Below are positions 16,681 through 26,218 of a stretch of 38,653 bases of DNA, piece by piece (positions within the stretch are counted from its first letter, which is position 1; each line of letters starts with the position of its first letter). The stretch spans positions 9,317-47,969 of the forward strand of contig PXRT01000009.1 of assembly GCA_003020925.1 (NCBI GenBank), read 5' to 3'. The translations under genes and the position numbers were made by a program. The notes beneath the pieces were generated by a model, which saw only the letters and a program-made list of their open reading frames with translations, was not told the DNA's origin and ran no database searches. The stretch is from Halobacteriales archaeon QS_6_64_34. GTDB taxonomy: Archaea > Halobacteriota > Halobacteria > Halobacteriales > Haloarculaceae.

Positions 16681-17798
16681 ACGTATCGCCACCCAACATT
16701 CTTCGCACCCACGTAATCTGCATTCTGAGTTGCACCACACGACTCACACTTGAACTCTGCCTGTTGCACTCGGTTCCCCTCGCTCGTGTGACCACATTCA
16801 GGACACCGCCGACTCGTGTTCTTCGGGTTCACGAACTCGACGCTAATCCCTTCGGCTTCAGCCTTGTACTCCACGAGGTCAACGAGTTGTCGGTGCGCCC
16901 ACTGGTGGAACTCTTTCACAGGGGGCGCACGTTCTCGAATATGCTTCAAATTCTCGAACGCGATGTACTCGCAGTCGTGTGTTCGTGCTTCTTCGAGAAT
17001 CTGATTGGCGACTTGATGGAGTTGGTCACGGAGATACCGTGACTCCCTCCCGCTCATCTGCTGAATCGTCCGATGGGCAGATTGTGTACCTGTCTGCTGG
17101 AGATCACCGCGAATCCGCTCGAACTCTCGATGCTTATGTCGAATTTTTCTGCCGGATGCGAAGTACGCTGTGCTGGTGGTAGCGATGTTGACGATGCCGA
17201 GGTCAACGCCGAGAACTGTCCTGTCCTCGTCGTCATCCTGTGCTTCAACCTGTTTTTCGGGCTCGTCTTTGCGAAACCCGAGGTGCAAGTAGTAGTCACC
17301 ATCACGCTTTGACAGCGTGGACTCTGTTAGTTCCCACCCGTCATCGTTGAGGTATTCGTGTTGATACCCGTCTTCTTCGTCGGGAAGGTTCAGGGTACAC
17401 CGAATCCGACCATCGACGGTGGAGAGCGAAACAGAGCCGTCATCGAACAGCGTCATCGTCCGGGTGTCGTATTTCACCGTATTACTGGTAAATTCCGGCC
17501 GGGACGTTTTGTAGTGTTCATCAAGGTCTTCGATTGCTTCAACACCATCGAGTGCGGCTGCGGCTTGATGGGTGGCGAGAATTGCGTGCTGACTCCCGAG
17601 GTGTGTCTCCTCCAACACCGTGTCGTAGGCGAGGTTTTGGAGATAGGTTTTCCGCGTTTCCCTGTGTTCCCATCCGATGCGACTGCTGATGTTACAGGCA
17701 TCTTTCCACTCACTGATGGTGGCGTCAAGCAAGTCCTGTTGCTCGTCGGTAAGGATGGGACGGGTGATTGCGGTGCGTCTCAGGTAGTCGTCTGCCAC
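16581..17798 (-). CDS. tnpB: TnpB RNA-guided nuclease of an IS1341-type element
   Basis: Starting at GTG 17798 the protein has 405 aa (ADDYLRRTAITRP..., the usual N-terminus); the frame is open upstream to 17873 but that part covers the terminal hairpin region. The RuvC triad is intact: D199 in LGVDLGIVN, E282 in IAFENLKHI, and D361 in NADYVGAKN. The zinc ribbon has C332, C335, C351 and C354. TnpB cuts DNA next to a transposon-specific motif using a guide RNA from the element end and helps retain the element. Length and motifs match functional members, so the nuclease may be active. Its composition is below the host average. Confidence 0.9.
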   Translation of the reverse strand: MADDYLRRTAITRPILTDEQQDLLDATISEWKDACNISSRIGWEHRETRKTYLQNLAYDTVLEETHLGSQHAILATHQAAAALDGVEAIEDLDEHYKTSRPEFTSNTVKYDTRTMTLFDDGSVSLSTVDGRIRCTLNLPDEEDGYQHEYLNDDGWELTESTLSKRDGDYYLHLGFRKDEPEKQVEAQDDDEDRTVLGVDLGIVNIATTSTAYFASGRKIRHKHREFERIRGDLQQTGTQSAHRTIQQMSGRESRYLRDQLHQVANQILEEARTHDCEYIAFENLKHIRERAPPVKEFHQWAHRQLVDLVEYKAEAEGISVEFVNPKNTSRRCPECGHTSEGNRVQQAEFKCESCGATQNADYVGAKNVGWRYVRRGLQSSRRTGESQLALKSGTVTPNRGFAPSD

Positions 17799-17863
17799 AA
17801 GTTTCAATAGATGGTAGAGGTAATTAGTAGTTCGCGGTTGGTGACAGCGAGTGTCGGCTTCAA

Positions 17864-17885
17864 CCCCGCCCACAGTGGGGCGGGG
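17864..17885 (-). repeat. left-end (tnpB 5') subterminal hairpin of the IS element
   Basis: CCCCGCCC/GGGCGGGG 8-bp stem with 6-nt loop ACAGTG, 66 bp before the tnpB start. Confidence 0.55.
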
Positions 17886-17953
17886 AATCCGCCTCGCTAC
17901 TTAGTTTGAACAGAGAGAGTCCCACGCGTTCTATTTCGCAACTGTCCACTGCT

Positions 17954-18661
17954 TTAGGGAAGCCCCCGAAGCCCGCTCAGGACGTCGTCGAGGTCGGTGT
18001 CGGTGACCGCAAGCGAGACGTCGTCGATGCGCGCCAGTTCTGCGGCGTGTTCCCAGATGGCGTCGCTGTCGAGTCCGTGGAGGATGACGGCGCTGGGCGT
18101 CGGCGAGAGCACCCGCATCGCGACCAGCGGCGATTCGCCACGGGTGACGCCGGTAAAGACGAGCGCCCGGTTGGTCGACTGGCCATAGAGCTGGTGAAAC
18201 TGGTCCGAAGAGAGTCGGGTGATGGCCGCAAGCGAGTTGATGACGGTGTGGCCGGCGACGGTGTCGGCCCCGCCACGGTGGAGCTCTTCGGCGTCGATTG
18301 CGTCGTACAGCCGGTCGACGCCGACGGTTGCCGGGTACTCCCGGAGGTCGTGGACGACGTCGCTGTCGAAGCCCGACGAGAAGACGCGGGCGTACTGGCG
18401 GATGTGGTCGCCGCCGCGGTCCTCGTCGATGTCCAGCAAGGCGTCGACCAGCCGCCGGACGACGCCGATGCCGGGGTTGTCGCGTCGGCCGCTCTCGTAG
18501 TCCGAGACGACCGACGGCGAGACGTCCAGCCGGCCGGCGAGTTCGGTCTGTGCGACGTCGAAGTCCGTCCGCCACTTCCGGAGCGTCGCCCCCGGGTCGT
18601 CGCTGAGGGCGACCTCGCCGGCGATTTTCTCGGCGAGTTCGTCGCGGACACCCCGTACCAT
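17954..18661 (-). CDS. XRE-type HTH transcriptional regulator
   Basis: This 235-aa protein has a Cro/CI helix-turn-helix at about residues 18-75, with the recognition segment AGRLDVSPSVVSDYESGRR. The N-terminus and the following VVRRLVDALLDIDEDRG resemble the archaeal family of putative HTH regulators typified by VNG_0112C (HAMAP MF_00584). The C-terminal domain (about 110-235) is alpha/beta with a ligand-binding look (ALVFTGVTRGESPLVAMRVLSPTPSAVILHG). The ATG at 18661 is preferred; longer frames upstream are not protein-like. A pilin-like gene lies 59 bp upstream on the same strand, so the two may be cotranscribed. Targets unknown. Confidence 0.82.
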   Translation of the reverse strand: MVRGVRDELAEKIAGEVALSDDPGATLRKWRTDFDVAQTELAGRLDVSPSVVSDYESGRRDNPGIGVVRRLVDALLDIDEDRGGDHIRQYARVFSSGFDSDVVHDLREYPATVGVDRLYDAIDAEELHRGGADTVAGHTVINSLAAITRLSSDQFHQLYGQSTNRALVFTGVTRGESPLVAMRVLSPTPSAVILHGLDSDAIWEHAAELARIDDVSLAVTDTDLDDVLSGLRGLP

Positions 18662-18720
18662 TGGCCGACGGGAGGGGAGTCGCGGACAAAAGGGTACCGG
18701 ACGGGGCCGGAACAGCCACA

Positions 18721-19302
18721 TCACGGCCTGAGTAGCTGGTCGACGACGACGGCGTCCGTCGGTGTGTGGACGATGCGAACCTCGAGCCGGTCGCCGTACT
18801 GGACGCGACAGGCCCGCGTCGCGAGCCGGAACTGGGCGGTTTCGCCGGCCGACCACTCGCCGTCGTCGTCCACGTCGCCCGTGCCGATTGGCCCCTCCAC
18901 CGAGTTTGCCGAGTTGTCGAAGATATCGTCGCCACGGACGTACCGGGTGGCCGGTCGCGGGTCGTCGCCCTCGGCGGGAAGGTTCACCAGCCGGCCGGTC
19001 TTCCCACAGGCGTCGCTCGCGTCGACGACGAGTTCGAGGTCCGAGACCGTCAGTGTGTCCCCACCCTCGTGAGTGATGCGGACGACCTGTTCGTCGTAGC
19101 GGCCGCCGCCGGTGGCGTAGCGCTCGTAGGTCCCGCTGGACTGTGAGACGGTCGGCACGGGACTGGTGAGTCCATCAGCAACTCCCAGCGCCGTGGCCGA
19201 GACCGTCGCGGCCAACACGAGCGCGAGCGCGACCAGCAGGGCAACGCCGACGAGGGGACTGACCGCTCGGTCGTCCGGGCGGCGATAGCGGCGAGGTGAC
19301 AC
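18721..19302 (-). CDS. type IV pilin N-terminal domain protein
   Basis: This 193-aa protein starts at GTG 19302. Its N-terminus RRYRRPDDRAVSPLVGVALLVALALVLAA is the classic haloarchaeal pilin signal (DDRAVSPLVG, then a hydrophobic helix); cleavage by the prepilin peptidase would be before AVSP. The exposed domain has strands and acidic loops (GDVDDDGEWSAGETAQF) and two cysteines (SDACGKT and TRACRVQ) that could form a disulfide. It probably is a minor pilin or pilin-like surface protein. It heads a likely two-gene unit with the downstream HTH regulator and is divergent from rfcL. Confidence 0.8.
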   Translation of the reverse strand: MSPRRYRRPDDRAVSPLVGVALLVALALVLAATVSATALGVADGLTSPVPTVSQSSGTYERYATGGGRYDEQVVRITHEGGDTLTVSDLELVVDASDACGKTGRLVNLPAEGDDPRPATRYVRGDDIFDNSANSVEGPIGTGDVDDDGEWSAGETAQFRLATRACRVQYGDRLEVRIVHTPTDAVVVDQLLRP

Positions 19303-19477
19303 GGGTGGTCTGGGTGCGCTATCCGACAAGAACCCTTGCCGTCGCTTCGCTCCGTACACCTGACCACTCGCCCCGCGATTCCGGTGCGTTCGCGGACGAA
19401 GGATTCGCGCCGCAGTTCGACCACACGAGGAGTGACGCTCCGCAACCACTAAACGCGCTTCTGACCACCCTTCGATA

Positions 19478-20914
19478 ATGACCGACTGGACGGAGAAGTA
19501 CCGCCCGAGCACGCTCTCGGAGGTACGGGGGAACGACACGGCCCGCGACAGCCTGAAAGAGTGGGCCGACACGTGGGAAGACCACCGCGAGGCCGTCATC
19601 CTCCATGGCACGCCGGGCGTGGGCAAGACGTCGGCGGCCCACGCGCTCGCGGGCGACATGGGCTGGCCGACCATCGAACTGAACGCAAGCGACACTCGGA
19701 CCAAGGACGTCATCGAGCAAGTCGCGGGCGAGGCCGCCAAATCGGGGACGCTCACTGCCGGCGGCGCGGGCCGTCGACTCGTCATCATGGACGAGGCCGA
19801 CAACATCCACGGGAACTCGGACCGGGGCGGCGCGCGAGCCATCAGCTCCCTGGTGAAAGAAGCGGGCCAGCCGATGATACTCATCGCAAACGACTACTAC
19901 GAGATGTCAAACAGCCTCCGGAACAGCTGCCAGGACATCGAGTTCTCCCCGGTCCAGAAACGCTCTATCGTCCCCGTCCTGCGGGACATCTGCCGGAAGG
20001 AAGGCATCGAGTACACCGACGCGGCCATCGAGGATATCGCCGAGCAAAACAGCGGCGACCTGCGGGGCGCTATCAAGGACCTCCAGACGACAGCGGAGGG
20101 ACGGGACCGAATCGAGGCCGACGACTACGTCTCCGGCGTGCGCGATACGTCCGCAGGCATCTTCGAGTATCTCGATGTCGTCCTCAAGAAGGGGACCGCC
20201 GAGGAAGCTCTCAAGGGAAATTACGACGTCGACGAGACCCCCGACGACCTCATCAACTGGATAGAGGACAACATGCCCAAAGACTACGAGGGGAGCGAAC
20301 TCGCGCGGGCCTACCGTTCGCTCTCCGATGCCGACCGCTGGCTCGGGCGCGTGCGGGCGACACAGAACTACTCCTTCTGGCGCTACGCCGGCGACGCGAT
20401 GACCGCCGGGGTCGCGGCCGCCCGCGACGGCGAGAAGGGGGGCTGGACTCGCTACGGCCCGCCCAGCTACTGGTCGAAGCTCGGGCGCTCGAAGGGGACG
20501 CGCAACACACGGGACTACATCGCCCAGAAGATAGCGGCCATCGACGGCGTCTCGATGCGGACCGCTCGCCGGGAGATTATGCCCTTCCTCGCGACGATGA
20601 CCCATCACTGCAAGAACCGCGAGTTGACGGTGGCGATGGCCGCGACCTACGAACTCGAGGCCGACCACGTCTCCTTTATCACTGGCTCGGGCGAGTCCAC
20701 GAACAAGGTCCACTCAATCGTCGAAGACGCCGAGCGACTCCGGGAGGAAGCGGCCGTCGAGCGTTCGGGCGGTGCCTTCGAGGGCGCCGTGGCGAGCGGG
20801 GCGGGCGATGGGGGAGACGACAGCGAGGCTGCCGACGACGGGGCGACGGAGACGCCCGATAGCGACGACGACGGCGAGGACGGCCAGCAGTCGGGCCTCT
20901 CCGATTTCATGTAG
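19478..20914 (+). CDS. rfcL: replication factor C large subunit (clamp loader)
   Basis: This 478-aa AAA+ protein is the large subunit of the archaeal clamp loader, which opens the PCNA ring and places it on primed DNA using ATP. The start MTDWTEKYRPSTLSEVRGN is the canonical RFC box. Walker A is GTPGVGKT (residues 44-51); Walker B is LVIMDEAD (about 104-111). Sensor and lid regions follow, then a helical collar domain. The acidic tail ends QQSGLSDFM, a PCNA-interacting (PIP) box at the extreme C-terminus, as usual for RfcL. An ACTAAAC box (19447-19453) lies 24 bp before the ATG. The small subunit gene is not in this window. Confidence 0.97.
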   Translation: MTDWTEKYRPSTLSEVRGNDTARDSLKEWADTWEDHREAVILHGTPGVGKTSAAHALAGDMGWPTIELNASDTRTKDVIEQVAGEAAKSGTLTAGGAGRRLVIMDEADNIHGNSDRGGARAISSLVKEAGQPMILIANDYYEMSNSLRNSCQDIEFSPVQKRSIVPVLRDICRKEGIEYTDAAIEDIAEQNSGDLRGAIKDLQTTAEGRDRIEADDYVSGVRDTSAGIFEYLDVVLKKGTAEEALKGNYDVDETPDDLINWIEDNMPKDYEGSELARAYRSLSDADRWLGRVRATQNYSFWRYAGDAMTAGVAAARDGEKGGWTRYGPPSYWSKLGRSKGTRNTRDYIAQKIAAIDGVSMRTARREIMPFLATMTHHCKNRELTVAMAATYELEADHVSFITGSGESTNKVHSIVEDAERLREEAAVERSGGAFEGAVASGAGDGGDDSEAADDGATETPDSDDDGEDGQQSGLSDFM

Positions 20915-20932
20915 CGCCAAAAACGGGATTTC

Positions 20933-21433
20933 TCAGTCCGAACTCGGCGTCGCGTCGGTGTCAGAACCGGACTCGGTCGGTGTGTTGGCGCTCGCGGCCG
21001 TCGCGGGCGGGTCGAACGACCACGCGGTGGCGGCGACCATCGCGGTCAGAATCGCCAGCGCGGCGGCGTGGTGAAGCACCTGCGCGAGGGCGCCGAAGTT
21101 GACGATGGTGTTTGCCCCGAGCAGTATCTGGACCGGCAACACGACGGTCGCGACGGCGGTCGCGTACCTGATTCGCGACGAGTAGTCGCCCCGCCAGGCG
21201 GCAACCGTCGAGCCCAGGATGGCAAAGCCGGTAACCATCGCGACGAGCCGGTGGAACCACTCGACGAAGCTCGCCCAGTTGGCCGGGAACAGGCCCATCC
21301 AGCCGTCACACAGCGGCCAGCGCGCCCCACAGGTCAGGCCGGCGCCGATGGCCCCGGTGTACACCCCGAGCAGGATGAGCCCGAAGGTCAGCGCCGTCGT
21401 CGCCGTGAGCAACTGCCGGAAACGGGAGGTCAT
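20933..21433 (-). CDS. ctaA: heme A synthase, half-size archaeal form (COX15/CtaA)
   Basis: This 166-aa protein has four membrane helices, half the bacterial CtaA, as in short archaeal forms. It converts heme O to heme A for haem-copper terminal oxidases in the membrane. Visible features are a conserved cysteine pair C35 and C42 (LTCGARWPLCDG), haem-ligand candidate H61 (EWFHRLVAM) in the second helix, and H121/H122 (VLHHAAALA) in the fourth. The C-terminus is a short acidic tail. The start at 21433 is preferred because the longer frame upstream is not protein-like; an AT-rich box at about 21459-21468 suits it. It converges on rfcL with an 18-bp gap. Confidence 0.88.
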   Translation of the reverse strand: MTSRFRQLLTATTALTFGLILLGVYTGAIGAGLTCGARWPLCDGWMGLFPANWASFVEWFHRLVAMVTGFAILGSTVAAWRGDYSSRIRYATAVATVVLPVQILLGANTIVNFGALAQVLHHAAALAILTAMVAATAWSFDPPATAASANTPTESGSDTDATPSSD

Positions 21434-21524
21434 AGCTAGCCGTGAGGACTGGACATACTTATCAATCGCTCTTCGGGACGGCGGTCGCGTTCGACCGGCG
21501 ACACCGCCCATGGCCCAGCGTACC

Positions 21525-21530
21525 TTTATA
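21525..21530 (+). promoter_or_regulatory. TATA box of maeB
   Basis: TTTATA ends 23 bp before the ATG at 21554. Confidence 0.55.
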
Positions 21531-21553
21531 CGGCCGCCTGACCGGCATTCCCT

Positions 21554-23803
<2,250 letters not shown>

Positions 23804-23809
23804 GGAAGG

Positions 23810-24064
23810 TCAGCCCGTCGGCGGGTTCAAAAAGAGCGCGTCGGCGAGCACCGCGACCCCCAGGAGGGACCCCCCGGCGAGGGCTGTCGGCAGTGAGACG
23901 CCGAGTACGCCACTGGTGACGGCTGTCAACAGGAAAGCCATCGGAATGACCGCCAGGACGAGGTCGTACCGCGACACGGCGGGCGGGCGGACCGACTGGT
24001 TCCGATACTGTTCCTCGGGGCCTCGTGTTTTCGGTTCGGTACTCATACCGTGAACACCACTCAT
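23810..24064 (-). CDS. small two-helix conserved membrane protein
   Basis: This 84-aa protein has a polar N-terminus (GPEEQYRNQSVRPPAVSRYD) and two membrane helices (LVLAVIPMAFLLTAVTSGVLG and SLPTALAGGSLLGVAVLADALFL), ending NPPTG. The start at 24064 is chosen because the TATA-like AAATTTTAAG is 23 bp upstream, fitting a leaderless mRNA. A second in-frame ATG at 24046 (MSTEPKTRG) is an alternative. It converges on maeB with a 6-bp gap. Function unknown; similar two-helix proteins are common in haloarchaea. Confidence 0.7.
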   Translation of the reverse strand: MSGVHGMSTEPKTRGPEEQYRNQSVRPPAVSRYDLVLAVIPMAFLLTAVTSGVLGVSLPTALAGGSLLGVAVLADALFLNPPTG

Positions 24065-24087
24065 TTTACATTATCTACCCCACCCCA

Positions 24088-24097
24088 CTTAAAATTT
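24088..24097 (-). promoter_or_regulatory. TATA box of the two-helix membrane protein gene
   Basis: AAATTTTAAG on the minus strand, 23 bp before the ATG at 24064. The remaining gap up to 24253 shows no gene. Confidence 0.5.
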
Positions 24098-24253
24098 GAG
24101 CCGAGTGACGTTCTGTGAACGTTCTCGGAACCTCCGGCAAACGTCAGAGAAGTCCCAGTATGGAATTCGCATAAGTTATGAGAATTTTCACTGGCCGTCC
24201 CGGCGTCGATAGCGCTACGGTGGCTCGCGAGTCTCGATAGAGAAAGGCCGGTG

Positions 24254-24916
24254 TCAGTTCGACGCCTCGCTGCGGTCGGCCCGCGAGGGCGGCGGGACCC
24301 GCTCGTCGCTACTGGCGGATTCTGACCGGAGACGGCGGTCCGGTTCCGTGTTGACGTGGTCGTACTGGTCCGGCGCGTTGGCCAGTGGGTGGGCCGGATT
24401 ACGGTCGCTCTCGATGCGTGCGGCCCTGACCGCCGCGAAGCCGTTGATACGGGCCTGGATGCCCCGCCAGTGCAGCCCCGTCGCGGGCGGGACGCTCACC
24501 CCGTGTGGGGGGTCGTAGGCCGAGCCGTGTGTCGCAAGTACTTCGGCGTTGACGTTCTCGGCCAGTTGGTCGTGGTCGATGAGCAGTCCGACGCGGGCGT
24601 CGTCGGGTGCACGCGTGGCGAGGACGTCCAGTCCGAGGTGGAGCGCCCGATACTCCGCGACGTTGTTGTCGGGCGCGCGGTCGGGTACCGACAGTCGGAG
24701 GACGCGCTCGCCGTCGAGCGTCTCGATGACGACGCCCAATCCGCCGGGCTCGGTCGGTGTCCGGTCGCCGTTTACCGGCCCGCCGCTGTGAGGTCGGAAC
24801 GAGCCATCGGTAGCGATGTAAAAGTCGCGATGGTGGCTACGAGGCGGGTGGGCGATATGCGGCGTCGGTGACTCATCGAACAGGTCTCGTAACGTCGGCC
24901 GGCCATAAGCGGCCAT
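24254..24916 (-). CDS. rnhA: ribonuclease HI family protein
   Basis: This 220-aa protein contains an RNase H fold. The four acidic active-site residues are visible: D37 in YIATDGSF, E88 in NNVAEYRALHLGL, D114 in LLIDHDQLAENV, and D171 in IESDRNPAHPLAN. It should cleave the RNA strand of RNA/DNA hybrids. An N-terminal extension of about 30 residues precedes the catalytic core and a hydrophilic tail of about 40 residues follows. The basic handle loop of bacterial RNase HI is not evident. The insertion GPVNGDRTPTEPGG before the second strand is lineage-specific. The ATG has a TATA box 22 bp upstream. The family could also act as an RNase H with a preference other than hybrids. Confidence 0.87.
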   Translation of the reverse strand: MAAYGRPTLRDLFDESPTPHIAHPPRSHHRDFYIATDGSFRPHSGGPVNGDRTPTEPGGLGVVIETLDGERVLRLSVPDRAPDNNVAEYRALHLGLDVLATRAPDDARVGLLIDHDQLAENVNAEVLATHGSAYDPPHGVSVPPATGLHWRGIQARINGFAAVRAARIESDRNPAHPLANAPDQYDHVNTEPDRRLRSESASSDERVPPPSRADRSEASN

Positions 24917-24938
24917 AGGACAGGTAGGACAAGCGGGA

Positions 24939-24948
24939 TATTAAATAT
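24939..24948 (-). promoter_or_regulatory. TATA box of rnhA
   Basis: ATATTTAATA on the minus strand, 22 bp before the ATG at 24916. Confidence 0.5.
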
Positions 24949-24963
24949 GTGGTCCGAACCGGT

Positions 24964-25147
24964 GGTAGTGTTTAGTTAGGCGATGCAGACTGTCACCAGC
25001 CAGAAAGCCCCCGACCGCTCGACTACTGCGACTCGCTGCGCGCTTCACTCACTCCGTTCGTTGCAGTGCTTGCTTCGCCTCGTACGACCGAAGCCAGCCG
25101 GGGCTTTCTGGCTCTCTTCCGCGTTCTCTACTAAACTAAACACTACC
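24964..25147. mobile_element. MITE-like element with nested inverted repeats
   Basis: The 184-bp gene-free segment is bounded by GGTAGTGTTTAGTTAG (24964-24979) and its near-perfect inverse (25131-25147, one extra T). Inside are a second pair of inverted repeats, AGCCAGAAAGCCCC (24998-25011) and GGGGCTTTCTGGCT (25100-25113). The centre contains the common haloarchaeal-style run CTCGCTGCGCGCTTCACTCA. ACCGG lies outside both ends. There is no coding potential. The layout fits a non-autonomous miniature inverted-repeat element mobilised by some other transposase, but the parent element is not recognised. It sits between the rnhA promoter and the end of the gene at 25205. Confidence 0.55.
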
Positions 25148-25204
25148 GAACCGGTAGGAAATCAAGACACCGGCGGCTGCAGGTCGCCGACCGTGTGAAC
25201 CCCG

Positions 25205-25447
25205 TTACTCGTCGGCGTAGGAGTGTCCAACGAGCAGCGCGATGGCGTTGGTCAGGACCAAGACGCCAAAGACCGTGCGGACGGACGAGGACTGGAGCCC
25301 GGTCGCAAGGAGGGGGAGATAGAGGAACGGGAGGGCGATGGCCGTCCAGAACGCGATGCCCCTGATGGGTGCCACGAGTGTCCGGCCGACGCTGGGAACC
25401 GCGTCGTCGACGAGGGCGAACAGTTCGTTTACTGACGAACTCGACAT
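25205..25447 (-). CDS. small two-helix membrane protein
   Basis: The protein (80 aa from ATG 25447) starts MSSSSVNELFALVDDAVPSV, with a hydrophilic helix, then two membrane segments (IAFWTAIALPFLYLPLLATG and VFGVLVLTNAIALLVGH), ending HSYADE. In-frame ATGs at 25462 and 25471 are alternatives; a TTATAAG box (25482-25488) would best suit 25462, giving MTGHIMSSSS. No family recognised. The MITE-like element lies just beyond its 3' end. Confidence 0.65.
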   Translation of the reverse strand: MSSSSVNELFALVDDAVPSVGRTLVAPIRGIAFWTAIALPFLYLPLLATGLQSSSVRTVFGVLVLTNAIALLVGHSYADE

Positions 25448-25641
25448 GATGTGACCTGTCATTACGTACATGGGTCATCATCTTATAACCGCGAGAGGTT
25501 TCGGTGTATTTCGTCCCATTTTACGTTACTAGAAGGTCCACCATGAACCTTTCACGACGGCTGCAGAACCGAGAAGAGATTTTATACTGCCAACTGACAC
25601 CGTCACGCCACAGACGGCAAAAATACGTAGTACTCGGGAGA

Positions 25642-26055
25642 CTACGTACCCAGCAGTGAGATGGTTATCTCCCCCTCAACGTCGGGGAGTTCCACCGACT
25701 CGACGACGTGGTCGAGCAGCGCCGCCCGCCAGGTCTCGACTTGCTGTTCGTGATAGTCGCGGTGTCGGTCGACCGAGTACTCCGTGTCCGCCCGCGACCG
25801 GAGTTCGTCGGCCGTCCCGTCCGGCGTCGGATACGCTGGGGCGTCGTCATCGAGCAGCGACTCCGGTGGGACGTGGACCGTCTCCCGGTCGTCGGCCGTC
25901 TGCACCACGTGCAGTCGTGCACGCATCCGGCCGCTATAGGGCGGGGTGACCCGCAAAACGGTCGGTGGGCCTCCGCGAGCCTCGGCCTCCATCGCCGCGA
26001 GCAGGTCCTCGGCGCTGATGGCGAGTGAGCGCAGCACCGACGGGTCGGTCGTCAT
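25642..26055 (-). CDS. hypothetical acidic protein
   Basis: This 137-aa soluble protein from ATG 26055 has no recognised family. Visible parts are an N-terminal helix (SLAISAEDLLAAMEAEA), strands with a basic stretch (YSGRMRARLHVVQT), a middle helix rich in Arg/His/Glu (YSVDRHRDYHEQQVETW), and an end EGEITISLLGT with a terminal strand. Composition and third-position GC match coding DNA of the host. It stands between an unrelated minus-strand gene and the divergent response regulator. The 190-bp gap before the next gene (25448-25641) contains TATA-like motifs on both strands but no convincing gene. Confidence 0.65.
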   Translation of the reverse strand: MTTDPSVLRSLAISAEDLLAAMEAEARGGPPTVLRVTPPYSGRMRARLHVVQTADDRETVHVPPESLLDDDAPAYPTPDGTADELRSRADTEYSVDRHRDYHEQQVETWRAALLDHVVESVELPDVEGEITISLLGT

Positions 26056-26206
26056 CACCCGGGGGTACGTGTGCCCGCTACAAAGTGCCGACGAAACGAC
26101 CGCGCGGGCGCTGTCACCGGTCCAAATAATCAGTTCTGATAATACCGAGGGTGGATTTATCCGAGAGAGTAATCAATCCCTGGACAGATGTTGGCGGTAA
26201 CTCATC

Positions 26207-26214
26207 GGAGGTGA
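26207..26214 (+). promoter_or_regulatory. Shine-Dalgarno sequence of the HalX response regulator gene
   Basis: GGAGGTGA ends 4 nt before the GTG at 26219, deciding that non-ATG start. Upstream GATTTATCC near 26152-26160 may be the TATA box, so this mRNA probably has a leader of about 35-40 nt. Confidence 0.55.
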
Positions 26215-26218
26215 CAGG

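Larger units (their letters stand above)
16515..17905 (-). mobile_element. solo-TnpB IS1341-type element (IS200/IS605 family)
   Basis: The element consists of tnpB flanked by subterminal hairpins: at the tnpB 3' side GCCCCGCGC/GCGCGGGGC (16525-16533 with 16540-16548, loop ACGGTG), and at the 5' side CCCCGCCC/GGGCGGGG (17864-17871 with 17878-17885, loop ACAGTG). Both hairpins are preceded on the plus strand by TCAAC-type sequence. No tnpA is present, so movement would need a TnpA in trans. No target duplication is expected for this family, and exact ends cannot be set without an empty site; the limits given are approximate. Confidence 0.65.

Noticed and set aside
17906..19072. 388-codon plus-strand ORF opposite the HTH regulator and pilin genes
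   Set aside because: Val/Asp/Arg repetitive antisense composition; minus strand has a clear HTH and pilin signal.
25543..25659. 38-codon plus-strand ORF (MNLSRRLQNREE...) with an AT-rich upstream
   Set aside because: Codon use is unlike neighbouring genes, it overlaps the antisense 3' end of the gene at 25642, and the sequence has no recognisable features.
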